Positions 15,954-24,340 of a stretch of DNA of 64,000 bases are shown in pieces. The translations under genes and the position numbers were made by a program. Location: NCBI GenBank assembly GCA_016125265.1, contig WGMC01000002.1, positions 1 through 64,000 of the forward strand. The letters are read 5' to 3'. Position 1 is the stretch's first letter. Each line of letters opens with the position of its first letter. The notes beneath the pieces were generated by a model. It had not been told where the DNA came from and searched no databases. It was given only the letters and a program-made list of their open reading frames with translations. Source of the stretch: Planctomycetaceae bacterium (GTDB lineage: Bacteria > Planctomycetota > UBA1135 > GCA-002686595).

Positions 15954-18164
15954 ATGAGCCTCGCCTCCCTCGTCCGCGACGAACAATGGACCCAGCTCGA
16001 GAAGGCCTGGGCCGAACTGCTGGGCGCCGCTGGCCCGATCGACGAAGCGATCTCCGCCCTGGACGCAGCCAGCGAAGCGAAGCAAGTGACGCGCCTCGTG
16101 CCGCTCGTGCGCGAACACGCGGACGTCCTGGAGGCGCTGTCGCGGCCCATGGAGGCCGCCGAACTGCTCGGCAAGGCGCTGCTTTGCGGCGCGCCGCCCG
16201 GCGAGTTGACGACCCGCCTCGTGCGCAACGCCGAAGCGGCTTGGGGCTCCGAGAGTTGGTGGCCGCTCTACACCACGTTGGTCGGTTTCCACGGCGGCGC
16301 GACGGACATCCGCAAGTCGTGGCGTTCGCTGCGCGGCCTGATCCACCTGGAGCCGGGCAGCGCGTTCTTCCACCGCTCCGGTTGGGGTGTGGGCGAGATC
16401 ACCGCCGTGCACATGGACGCGCTCGAGGTCGACGTGCGTTTTGCCAGCGGCCGCAAGGACCGCCTGCCGCTGAAGAGTCTGCTCGACACGTCGGACCTGC
16501 TCGAGCCCACCGACCTGCGCGCGCTGGTGGTGCGCGATCCGGCGGCGCTCTCGAAGATCATCAAGGACGAGCCGCTCGAGCCGCTGCTGTCGGCCGTGCG
16601 CCGCTGGAACGGGAAACTCAGCCTGGCCCAGTTGAAGAGCGCGCTGACGCATCTCGGAGTGGAAGGCCCCGCGTTCACCAGTTGGTGGCGCAAGGCGCGC
16701 AAGTTGGCCGAAACCAGCCCCTGGTTCGAAGTCACGGGCTCGGGCCAGAACGTGACGGTGCGGCTGCTTGAGAGCGCCGCGGATCCGGTCGCCAGCGTGC
16801 GCCACCAACTCAAGATGTCGAAGGACCTGAAGGCCGCGCTGACACGTGTGCGCGACCTTCTGAGCGGCGCGAAGATCGCCCCCGAACTGCGCCAGGTGGC
16901 CCTCGAGACGATCGAGTGGCTCGCCAGCCAACCGGGCGAAGACCGCACCCAACGCATCTCCGCGTGGCTCTTGCTGCGCGCCGAGCGCAACGAAACGCCG
17001 CCGCCGCTCGCCGAACTGGTGCGCCTGGCGCTCGCCAAGCCCGTGCCTGAGGATCCGGCCGAGGCGCCGGCGCTCTGGCGCCTCTTCGCCGAGCCCCCGG
17101 GCCTGCGCGAGCAGGAGTTCTGCCTCGACCTCCTGCGCGAGATCTACGGCGAAGAGCACTGGCTCGACGAAGCCGCCGCCAACGTGCACCACGCGCCCCC
17201 GGGCATGGTGCGCGCGCTGGTCGACGCGTTGCTCGAGGCCAAGCGCGAGACCCTGCTCGCGCAGGTCGCCACCAGCCTCCTGATCCGGCCGACCCGCAAC
17301 CCGAACCTGCTCTTGACGCTCGCCGAGCAGGTCGAAGCGGGCAAGATCGACGGCGAGTACCCGGGCCCGCTGCAGCGCCTCCACTCCTACCTGCTGCTCG
17401 CGGTCCACTTGCAAGAGGCGGTGGGATCGGATCCCTTCCGCACACGCGCCGAGCAACGCCTCGTGTCGCTCCTGACGTCGGGCCAGCCGCCGCTCATGGG
17501 CCGCCTGCTCGACGGTGCCACCCGCTCGCAATTGCGCGCGTTCATGCCGCTCGTCGCGAAGGGTGTGCCCAGCGCCATCGACCGCGCCTTCACGCACCAC
17601 GCCGTGCAGCGCTACCCGGACATTTTCCGCGACCTGGCGCGCCCGTTCTGGGAAGAGGAGAACACGGTTTGGACCACCCGCGAGGGCCTGGCCAAACGCG
17701 AGAATGAGCTGCGCGAACTGCGCGAGGTGAAGATCCCCGCCAACGCCGAGGCCATCGGCCGCGCGGCATCGTTCGGCGACCTCTCGGAGAACTCCGAGTG
17801 GGAGTCGGCGCTCGAGGAGCAGCGCAACCTCACCGGTCGCGCGATGGAGATCGAGGAAGAACTGCGCCGCGCGCAGTTGATCGACAACGCCGCCGCGCCC
17901 GAAGGCATCGCCGCGCCGGGCACGAAGGTGCGCTACCGCGAGGTCAACAACGGCAAGGAGCGCGTCGTGGCGATCCTCGGTCCGTGGGACTCCGACGCGG
18001 GCGGTGTGATCAGCTACCGCTCGCCCATCGCCCAGGGCCTCTTGGGCACGCGCGAAGGCTCGCGCCCGACCCTGCGCCTGCCCTCGGGCAACCTGGAAGT
18101 CGAGGTGCTCGAGGTCACCACGATCCCGCTGGGTGTGCAGCAGAAGGCCGAAGCCAAGGCCTGA
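15954..18164 (+). CDS. GreA/GreB-family transcript cleavage factor with giant N-terminal extension
   Basis: A 736-residue protein whose last 170 or so residues are a GreA/GreB factor. It has a coiled-coil hairpin with acidic tip residues in GDLSENSEWE (D609 onward), then the C-terminal FKBP-like domain with ISYRSPIAQGLLG. Gre factors stimulate cleavage of backtracked RNA by RNA polymerase; ordinary GreA is about 158 residues. The long N-terminal part is helical, with WWPLY and HRSGWGVGEI blocks, the latter resembling a small RNA-polymerase-interaction-like beta module. A comparable extension is known in chlamydial GreA. A GC hairpin follows the stop. Confidence 0.85.
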   Translation: MSLASLVRDEQWTQLEKAWAELLGAAGPIDEAISALDAASEAKQVTRLVPLVREHADVLEALSRPMEAAELLGKALLCGAPPGELTTRLVRNAEAAWGSESWWPLYTTLVGFHGGATDIRKSWRSLRGLIHLEPGSAFFHRSGWGVGEITAVHMDALEVDVRFASGRKDRLPLKSLLDTSDLLEPTDLRALVVRDPAALSKIIKDEPLEPLLSAVRRWNGKLSLAQLKSALTHLGVEGPAFTSWWRKARKLAETSPWFEVTGSGQNVTVRLLESAADPVASVRHQLKMSKDLKAALTRVRDLLSGAKIAPELRQVALETIEWLASQPGEDRTQRISAWLLLRAERNETPPPLAELVRLALAKPVPEDPAEAPALWRLFAEPPGLREQEFCLDLLREIYGEEHWLDEAAANVHHAPPGMVRALVDALLEAKRETLLAQVATSLLIRPTRNPNLLLTLAEQVEAGKIDGEYPGPLQRLHSYLLLAVHLQEAVGSDPFRTRAEQRLVSLLTSGQPPLMGRLLDGATRSQLRAFMPLVAKGVPSAIDRAFTHHAVQRYPDIFRDLARPFWEEENTVWTTREGLAKRENELRELREVKIPANAEAIGRAASFGDLSENSEWESALEEQRNLTGRAMEIEEELRRAQLIDNAAAPEGIAAPGTKVRYREVNNGKERVVAILGPWDSDAGGVISYRSPIAQGLLGTREGSRPTLRLPSGNLEVEVLEVTTIPLGVQQKAEAKA

Positions 18165-18170
18165 TGGAGC

Positions 18171-18185
18171 GGGGGGCGGCCCCCC
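18171..18185 (+). terminator. Possible terminator hairpin after the GreA-like gene
   Basis: Six G (18171-18176) and six C (18180-18185) form a compact stem with a 3-base loop, starting seven bases after the stop codon. There is no T-tract, so it may be a pause or mRNA-stability hairpin instead. Confidence 0.4.
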
Positions 18186-18291
18186 TGGGCCCCTCCCGTC
18201 GCGCGCCCGCCGGAGTGCGCCTGGTTTGGTTTCAGACCGGGCGTCCGGGGTTCCGATGCTGCTGGCCTCCGGGCCACCGGCCGGACCCCCC

Positions 18292-18888
18292 ATGAGCGCC
18301 CCCGATCCGAAAAAAGCCCCGCGCAAGAAGTCTGCCCCCGCCTCCCCCGCCGCCCCGAAGTCCGGGGCCAAGAAGGCGGCCGCAAAGGCGCCGGCCAAGG
18401 CCGCGCCCCAAAAAACCAAGGTCGGGCCGGAGGGCGACACGTTGACCCCCGCGACCAAGAAGGCCGCGGAGGCGCTCCAACGCGCCAAGGGTCGCGCCGC
18501 GTCCGCGCGCGGCGGGCGCGCCACCGCCCAGAATCGCCGCGGCGGCCAGGAGGAGACCGCGAGCCCCGCCCAACCGGGTCCCGGCGAAGCGGCCGCCAGC
18601 CGCAACAAACCCGAGCGCCCGGACGAGTTCGCGCCTGAGACCTTCGAGTTCATCGCCGCGGTCGACGAGTTCAAACGCCGCCACCAGAAAAAGCAGCTCT
18701 CGACCCAAGAGATGTTGCAGGTGCTGCGCTCCCTGGGCTACCGCGGCCCCGGCGCCATCACCACGACCGAAGTCGCGCGCGTGGACGGCGCCCTGCTGGA
18801 CTACCGCCGCCGCAACAACCGCCTGTTCCCCGGTTGGAGCGAGATCTTCGCGGTGCTGCTGGACGCGGGTTACCACCGCGCCGCCTAA
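18292..18888 (+). CDS. Histone-like Lys/Ala-rich protein with duplicated short C-terminal module
   Basis: A 198-residue protein in two parts. Residues 1-110 are Lys/Ala/Pro-rich, like bacterial histone-H1-like tails, and should bind nucleic acid. Residues 120-196 hold two related helical modules: FIAAVDEFKRRH..LSTQEMLQVLRSLGYR (120-151) and ALLDYRRRNNRLFPGWSEIFAVLLDAGYHR (about 167-196). A module of this form recurs in planctomycetal proteins of unknown role, as far as I recall. ATG 18292 is used; ATG 18256 would add 12 residues. Promoter and partner genes are not evident. Confidence 0.7.
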   Translation: MSAPDPKKAPRKKSAPASPAAPKSGAKKAAAKAPAKAAPQKTKVGPEGDTLTPATKKAAEALQRAKGRAASARGGRATAQNRRGGQEETASPAQPGPGEAAASRNKPERPDEFAPETFEFIAAVDEFKRRHQKKQLSTQEMLQVLRSLGYRGPGAITTTEVARVDGALLDYRRRNNRLFPGWSEIFAVLLDAGYHRAA

Positions 18889-18949
18889 CCCCCTCGGGCA
18901 TTCCGCAGGGCTACGGCCCCGTCCGCCACCCACGGAACCATGCGTCGTT

Positions 18950-19097
18950 CTGTAGGGGCGCGGCCCTGTCCGCGCCCAAGGGGAAGGGTGCGTCGTTCGC
19001 ATCCCGGGTGCGCGGGCCTCCTGGCCCGCCTAGGAGCGCGCGTCCGCTCCCCGCGGTACAACACCCCTTGGGCGCGGACAGAGCCGCGCCCCTACAG
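18950..19097. repeat. Palindromic intergenic repeat, copy A
   Basis: Two 34-base arms (18950-18983 and 19064-19097) are reverse complements with a single mismatch. Each starts CTGTAGGGGCGCGGC at its outer end. Between them lies an inner hairpin, GCGGGCCTCCTGGCCCGC. A degenerate extra arm is recognisable at about 18907-18929. The element sits between the histone-like gene and the RibD-like gene and carries no reading frame of its own. Related copies are at 27357-27565 and 39533-39557. Confidence 0.9.
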
Positions 19098-19118
19098 CCC
19101 CCCCGTCCGAGCCCGACG

Positions 19119-19763
19119 ATGACAAAAGTCCGAGTGAACGGTTTCAGCGTCTCCCTAGATGGCTACGGCGCAGGCCCCGAGCAAGGCCTCGCGCATCCCC
19201 TGGGTATCGGCGGCCACGAGCTCCACCAGTGGCTCTTCCCCACGCGCACGTTCCGCCAACGTGTCCTCGGAAACGACGGCGGTTCGACCGGCGTCGACGA
19301 CGAATTCGCCGCGCGCGGCTTCGAGAACGTCGGCGCGTGGATCCTCGGCCGCAACATGTTCAGCCCCCACCGCGGCGACTGGAGCGGCACCGACTGGAAG
19401 GGCTGGTGGGGCGACGATCCCCCCTTCCACTGCCCCGTCTTCGTCCTCACCCACCACAACCGCGCACCCCTCGCGATGGAGGGCGGCACCACCTTCCACT
19501 TCGTTACGGGCGGCGCCCACGAAGCCCTGACCCGCGCACGCGAAGCCGCGGCCGGCAAAGACGTGCGCATCGGCGGCGGCGCCCACACGATCCGCCAATA
19601 CCTCTCGGAATCCCTGATCGACGAACTGCACCTCGCGATCTCGCCGGTCCTACTCGGCCGCGGCGAACCTCTCTTCGAAGGCCTGGACCTCCGCGCCCTC
19701 GGCTACCAATGCGCCGAGTCCGTCCCCTCGGACAAAGCCACCCACGTCGTCCTGCGCCGCTGA
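19119..19763 (+). CDS. RibD C-terminal / dihydrofolate-reductase-like protein
   Basis: A 214-residue stand-alone RibD_C/DHFR-fold protein. It opens with KVRVNGFSVSLDGY, includes GAWILGRNMFSP, and has the NADPH-site pattern IGGGAHTIRQYL followed by DELHLAISPVLLGRGEPLF, as in YwjB/YyaP-type reductases. The natural substrate of these proteins is usually unknown. The ATG at 19119 begins 22 bases after the palindromic repeat. Codon choice (many CTC, TCC and CCC) differs slightly from its neighbours and may reflect acquisition. It is convergent with the CobW-like gene. Confidence 0.88.
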   Translation: MTKVRVNGFSVSLDGYGAGPEQGLAHPLGIGGHELHQWLFPTRTFRQRVLGNDGGSTGVDDEFAARGFENVGAWILGRNMFSPHRGDWSGTDWKGWWGDDPPFHCPVFVLTHHNRAPLAMEGGTTFHFVTGGAHEALTRAREAAAGKDVRIGGGAHTIRQYLSESLIDELHLAISPVLLGRGEPLFEGLDLRALGYQCAESVPSDKATHVVLRR

Positions 19764-19806
19764 GCCTCCCCCCGCGACCCGCCTCGCCCCGCGAGGGTCG
19801 GTAGGT

Positions 19807-20835
19807 TCAGCGCTCCAGTGCGTGCCAGCCGCGGGTGAACTCGGCGGCGTTGAGGCCGCGGCCGATGGCGACCAGGCGGGACGTGGTGGGAGCGGGGCCT
19901 TGGCCGGGGCCTAGCTCCAGGTAGCGGCCCACGGCTTGCACCACCACTGGGGCGCTGTGGTCCTTGCAGCGCAGGAAGGCTTTGAGGCGCCAGATGTCGA
20001 GGCCCCGGCGCTCCAGCAGGAACGCTACCCAAAGGCGCAGGGCGGCCAGGTCGAGCGGGCGGTCGGATTGCAGCGCGATCAGGTCCGGCGCGGAGCCGTG
20101 CTGCGTCGTGGCGCTGGAGGGCGTTGGCGCGACCGTGGGGGCGAGTGCACCCGTGGACTCGGGCGGCGCGAACGTCCAACGCTCAGGCCTCTCGGCGGCG
20201 AGTCCAAAGAGCAGCGCCGGGTCCACGGCGGCGGCGGTGCAGCGCACACGCGGGGCAAACGGCTGGCGGGCGGCGAGGTCGGCGTCGAGGGCCGCCAACT
20301 CTCCCTCGCTTGCGCGGTCCGTGTGGTTGATCAGCAGGAGGTCGGCGAGCGCGACCTGTTGTTCGGCTTCGACGTGTCCGGCGAGCTGTTGTGGCGCAAG
20401 CGCGGCGTGCAGCAGGCAGACCGTGCCGTCCCGTTCGAACGTGGCGCGCAGGCCGGGGTGGGCGAGCAGCGTCGTCGCCACGGGGCCGGGTGTGGCCAGG
20501 CCCGAACACTCGATCAAGACACGCGTGAAGCGCGTCGGGCGCAGCGCGCGGCGGCGGCGGCGATCCAGGCGTTCGAGGGCCTCGACCAAGTCGCCGCGCA
20601 GCGTGCAGCAGATGCAGCCGCTTTTGAGTTCGATCAGGTCCTCTTCGGACGCCACCACGAGCGAACCGTCGATCCCGAGATCGCCGAACTCGTTCACCAC
20701 CACGGCCAAGGGCTCCCGGGTGTGCGCCAGGAGGTGGTTCACGAGCGACGTTTTGCCCGCGCCCAGAAAACCCGTGATGAGGGTCACGGGCGTGCGGACG
20801 CCGGCGCGCAAAGGTGTCGTCGCGTCAGCAGCCAC
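19807..20835 (-). CDS. CobW/COG0523-family G3E GTPase
   Basis: A 342-residue metal-chaperone-type GTPase. The Walker A motif GFLGAGKTS is at 22-30 and the metal-binding GCICC motif (C74, C76, C77) is present, as in zinc and cobalt chaperones of COG0523. The guanine-specificity motif, normally NKxD, reads NHTD here, an unusual change. A Pro/Ala/Thr-rich linker precedes the C-terminal CobW_C domain ([14 protein letters not shown]). No zinc-related neighbour tells which metal it serves. It lies 30 bases downstream of glyA in the same direction. Confidence 0.9.
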   Translation of the reverse strand: MAADATTPLRAGVRTPVTLITGFLGAGKTSLVNHLLAHTREPLAVVVNEFGDLGIDGSLVVASEEDLIELKSGCICCTLRGDLVEALERLDRRRRRALRPTRFTRVLIECSGLATPGPVATTLLAHPGLRATFERDGTVCLLHAALAPQQLAGHVEAEQQVALADLLLINHTDRASEGELAALDADLAARQPFAPRVRCTAAAVDPALLFGLAAERPERWTFAPPESTGALAPTVAPTPSSATTQHGSAPDLIALQSDRPLDLAALRLWVAFLLERRGLDIWRLKAFLRCKDHSAPVVVQAVGRYLELGPGQGPAPTTSRLVAIGRGLNAAEFTRGWHALER

Positions 20836-20865
20836 GGTGCGCGCGGCGCGTGGGCGCCGAAGGCC

Positions 20866-22170
20866 TCAATGGGCCTGCCCGATCGGCACGGCCGCGGACG
20901 CGTAGATCGGCTTCTTCTGGCACAGCTCGGCCACGGCGCCGCGCACACGCTTCAACACCGCTTCGGACTTCGGCGCTTCGAGCACGTCCGCGATCCAACC
21001 GGCGAGCAGCGCCATGTCGCCGACGTCGAGGCCGCGCGACGTGATCGCCGCAGTGCCGAGGCGCACGCCGCTGGTGCGCATCGGGGGCTCGGTGTCGAAC
21101 GGGATCAGGTTTTTGTTGCAGGTCAAATCGACGCCGTGGAGCGCCACTTCGGCCTCGGCTCCGGTCAAACCCTTCGACTTCACATCGACGAGCATCAGGT
21201 GGTTGTCGGTGCCGCCGGAGACGATGCGCAGGCCGCGGGCCATCAGCCCCTCGGCGAGGGCGCGGCTGTTGGCGACCACACGGCCCATGTAGTCCGCGAA
21301 ACTCGGGTGCAGGGCCTCGCGGAACGCGATGGCCTTCGCGGCGATTACGTGCATGAGCGGGCCACCTTGGCCTCCGGGGAACACCGCAGTGTTGACCGCT
21401 TTCAGCTCCTCCACGCCCTTGCAGACCACAAAACCGCCGCGCGGGCCGCGCAGGGTCTTGTGCGTGCTGCTGGCGACCAGGTCCGCATGCGGAACCGGGC
21501 TCGGGTGCAACTTCGCGGCCACGAGGCCGGCGATGTGCGCCATGTCGACGAGCAGCTTCGCTCCCACTTCGCTCGCGATCTCGGCAAACGGCGCGAAGTC
21601 GATCACACGCGGGTACGCGGAACCGCCGGCGACGATGACCTTCGGGCGCAGGCTCTTGGCCATGTCGCGCACCTGGTCCATGTCGATGCGCTCGTCCGTG
21701 CGCCGCACGCCGTAGTGATGGAAGCGGTAGTAGATGCCCGACGCGTTTTTCGGGTGGCCGTGCGAAAGGTGGCCGCCGTGGTCGAGCGACATGGCGAGCA
21801 CGTCCGCGCCCGGCTCCGCGAGCGCCATCAGGCACCCCAACGTCGCCTGGGTGCCGCTGTGGGGCTGCACGTTGGCGTAGGCGGCGTCGAAGAGCTGCTT
21901 GGCGCGGCTGCGCGCCAGGTCCTCGACGCGGTCGACGTGCTCGCAACCGCCGTAATAACGCCGACCCGGGTATCCCTCGGCGTACTTGTTGGTCAGCACC
22001 GTGCCCATTGCCGCGATGACCTCGGCCGAGGCGGGGTTCTCGCTGGCGATCAGCTCGAGTTGGCTCTCCTGGCGACGACCCTCGGCATCGACCGCGTCCC
22101 ACAGCTCGTGGTCGCTGGAGCGGTAGGAGGGCTGGCCGGGGGACGGGCGTTGGGAACTGGCGTGGGGCAT
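20866..22170 (-). CDS. glyA: Serine hydroxymethyltransferase
   Basis: A 434-residue PLP enzyme that interconverts serine and glycine and charges tetrahydrofolate with a one-carbon unit. Family landmarks are ELIASEN at 39-45, NKYAEGYPGRRYYGG at 61-75, the PLP lysine K238 in SSTHKTLRGPRGG, and the C-terminal TSGVRLGTAAITSRG. The ATG at 22170 follows a -10-like TACGCT by six bases. It is probably transcribed alone or with the CobW gene. Confidence 0.97.
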   Translation of the reverse strand: MPHASSQRPSPGQPSYRSSDHELWDAVDAEGRRQESQLELIASENPASAEVIAAMGTVLTNKYAEGYPGRRYYGGCEHVDRVEDLARSRAKQLFDAAYANVQPHSGTQATLGCLMALAEPGADVLAMSLDHGGHLSHGHPKNASGIYYRFHHYGVRRTDERIDMDQVRDMAKSLRPKVIVAGGSAYPRVIDFAPFAEIASEVGAKLLVDMAHIAGLVAAKLHPSPVPHADLVASSTHKTLRGPRGGFVVCKGVEELKAVNTAVFPGGQGGPLMHVIAAKAIAFREALHPSFADYMGRVVANSRALAEGLMARGLRIVSGGTDNHLMLVDVKSKGLTGAEAEVALHGVDLTCNKNLIPFDTEPPMRTSGVRLGTAAITSRGLDVGDMALLAGWIADVLEAPKSEAVLKRVRGAVAELCQKKPIYASAAVPIGQAH

Positions 22171-22176
22171 GGCCTG

Positions 22177-22182
22177 AGCGTA
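22177..22182 (-). promoter_or_regulatory. Candidate -10 box TACGCT of glyA, leaderless
   Basis: TACGCT on the minus strand ends six bases before the glyA ATG, so transcription should begin at about the start codon. An identical hexamer lies at 22849-22854, 20 bases upstream of the next minus-strand gene. Confidence 0.4.
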
Positions 22183-22297
22183 GCGGGAGCCCGGGCGAAG
22201 TGTGCCTGGTGCGCCGGCCGCTTCCGGGGCCATGGAAAAGCGCCGCCGCAACGGACGGGCGATCGGGTCCGAGCCGGACCCGCCGCCCGCGCAAAGC

Positions 22298-22828
22298 TCA
22301 CTTGAAGACGGTGCGGACGTACCCGGGCAGGCCCTCGGGGAGCTTCCCGGGGTCGGTGATCGGCTTGTAGTTCTCGAGGATCCGATCCGTCACCTCGTTC
22401 GGCTTCCAGTTGTCGAGGGTCAGGAAGTACTCGGGGTTGGCCTTCCCGCGCCAGCGCTGGGTCTCGTCCATCATGAACGACTGGCTGATCGCGACGGCGT
22501 AGTTGCGGCCATTGCGAGTCCAGGCCTGGAAGACCCTCGGCTCGACGAAGTACTTCTCGCCGCTCGTGTCCGTCATGGGCATCGTAAGGCCCACGTCGCC
22601 CATGTGCCCCCAGCGGTCCTCGAGGAACTCTTCGCCGCCGCGCATTTCCGGGGGCGGCGGCGGGGCGGGGATCAGGCGCGCGGACGCGTCGACCGGGCGT
22701 TGCACCACCGGGTCACGCTCGACCACGTCGGCGGTCTGGGGCTTCTCGCGCAGGAAAAAGGCGGCTACGACGCCCAAGGTCAGTGCGACGGCGCCGGCGA
22801 CGATGAGGGGAGTACGGGAGGAGGTCAT
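22298..22828 (-). CDS. Small membrane-anchored protein of unknown function
   Basis: I do not recognise the family. The 176-residue protein has one N-terminal membrane segment (about 7-25), a Pro-rich linker (IPAPPPPPEM, about 53-62) and a compact, Trp/Tyr-containing domain rich in turns (RNGRNYAVAISQSFMMDE). The topology suggests a periplasmic or outward-facing domain. The ATG at 22828 is preceded by a TACGCT hexamer. It lies divergently from the DUF1573 lipoprotein operon and upstream of glyA. Confidence 0.7.
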   Translation of the reverse strand: MTSSRTPLIVAGAVALTLGVVAAFFLREKPQTADVVERDPVVQRPVDASARLIPAPPPPPEMRGGEEFLEDRWGHMGDVGLTMPMTDTSGEKYFVEPRVFQAWTRNGRNYAVAISQSFMMDETQRWRGKANPEYFLTLDNWKPNEVTDRILENYKPITDPGKLPEGLPGYVRTVFK

Positions 22829-23076
22829 GGTTGAGTCTTCGCGCAGCAAGCGTACCCCGGGGAGCGGGGCATCGGCCCCTCGGCCCCCCGGGAAGATCGA
22901 AACAGGGAGACCGCCGGTGGCTGGCCCCGGACGGCCCCGGTGCCTACCCCCTGCTGCCTCCCTGGCGTGTACGACGCAATGGGCCGATTGTGGGTGCCCT
23001 TCGATTCGACCCAACGGCACTCGCGGCCCACGGTTGGAGCGCGTAACGAGTCTTCCGCCGTAAGGTAGCGCCACCC

Positions 23077-24324
23077 ATGCCCCGACCCAGGTCCCCCGCC
23101 GTCCGCCCCGTCGTTCGTCCCGCCCGGCTTCCGGGGTCCGTCCGACCGGGCCGCCTCGCCCCCGGGCACGCGACGCCCCACTGGTTCCGCACCCTGCCGG
23201 CGTTTTTGGTGCCCGCCGTCGTCCTGGGCCTTCTCGTGGGCTGCGGGCCGGCGCCGCTGCCGCCCTCCGGGCTTCTGGCTCTGGACCCGGCGACGAACCA
23301 GCCCTCCGCGGACCCCGAAGCCCGGCCGCACTACCACAACTTCGGTCGCATCGCGTTTGGCGAGCGCGTCCATCACGCCTTCCGCTTCCAGAACACCGAT
23401 CCGGCGCCGGTGACCATCCACCAGGTGCAATCGAGCTGCGGCTGCTCGGTGGCGGACCTGCGCCGGGTGGACCGCGCCGGCAACGTCCTGGAGCAGGGCC
23501 GCCCGGACCAGCCCGGGGCGCTCCTGGTCGTTCCGCCCGGGGGCCTCTGCGAAATCGAACTGCGTGTCGACACGCAGGCGCTTTCCCAGCGGGACGCACC
23601 CAAGTTGGTCACCGTGCGCGTGGGCACGGACTCCGTGCAACGGCCCTGGATCACGCTGGAGGCCACGCTGCACGTCGAGCTGGGATTCGTGTACACGCCG
23701 GCCACCCTCGAACTCTCCCGGGTGCCGCAGGGGCAGGGGGCCGCGGGCAGCGTGGTGATCCGGCGGGAGGGCGACCTCGGCCTGCGGTTGAGCGGGGTGC
23801 TCGACCACCCGCCCGGCTTCGACGTGGAACTGACCGACGACCCGGGCCAACCGGGTGACCTGTGGCACCTCAGCGTCGTGGTGCCGCCGGGCCTGCCGCC
23901 GGGCTCCACCATCGGCAACGTGCGGCTCGGCACCCGCGGCCCCGACGGCGAACCGGGCCGCGAGCTCACCATTCCCGTCGTCGCGCGCATCCTGGCCGAC
24001 ATCGCGGTGCAGCCGAGCCAACTGATCCTGCGCTCCCGCGGCGACGCGGAGACGGTCGAGCAAGAAGCCCGCATCGAGAGCCTGGTCGACGGTCTGCGCT
24101 TTCGCATCGAACAAGCCGAGTTGATCGGTGTCGGGGCGGAGCACCTGAAGGTGGAAAGCGTGCCGCTCGATCCGGACACACGCGGGCGCTCGCGCCTCTG
24201 GACCGTGCGCCTGATCGCCCCGCGCAGTGCCCTCGAAACACCGCTCGGCGGCACGCTCCGCCTGACCCTGGACGACGCCCAAACCCCCACGATCGAGTTG
24301 CGTTATGCCGCAATGCGCCGCTGA
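23077..24324 (+). CDS. DUF1573-domain lipoprotein
   Basis: A 415-residue exported lipoprotein. A long basic leader is followed by a hydrophobic stretch and the lipobox LVGC with C56. The DUF1573 immunoglobulin-like domain begins with HNFGRIAFGERVHHAF and contains the hallmark SCGCS at 120-124. Further beta-sandwich repeats follow. DUF1573 proteins are common in planctomycetes and Bacteroidetes, and their role is unknown. It is the first gene of a three-gene operon with the cytochrome and the sulfatase-like protein. Confidence 0.85.
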   Translation: MPRPRSPAVRPVVRPARLPGSVRPGRLAPGHATPHWFRTLPAFLVPAVVLGLLVGCGPAPLPPSGLLALDPATNQPSADPEARPHYHNFGRIAFGERVHHAFRFQNTDPAPVTIHQVQSSCGCSVADLRRVDRAGNVLEQGRPDQPGALLVVPPGGLCEIELRVDTQALSQRDAPKLVTVRVGTDSVQRPWITLEATLHVELGFVYTPATLELSRVPQGQGAAGSVVIRREGDLGLRLSGVLDHPPGFDVELTDDPGQPGDLWHLSVVVPPGLPPGSTIGNVRLGTRGPDGEPGRELTIPVVARILADIAVQPSQLILRSRGDAETVEQEARIESLVDGLRFRIEQAELIGVGAEHLKVESVPLDPDTRGRSRLWTVRLIAPRSALETPLGGTLRLTLDDAQTPTIELRYAAMRR

Positions 24325-24340
24325 TGCCACGCGCGGCCCG

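Noticed and set aside
18950..19097. Insertion sequence
   Set aside because: Inverted arms are present, but there is no transposase frame and the element is only 148 bases long.
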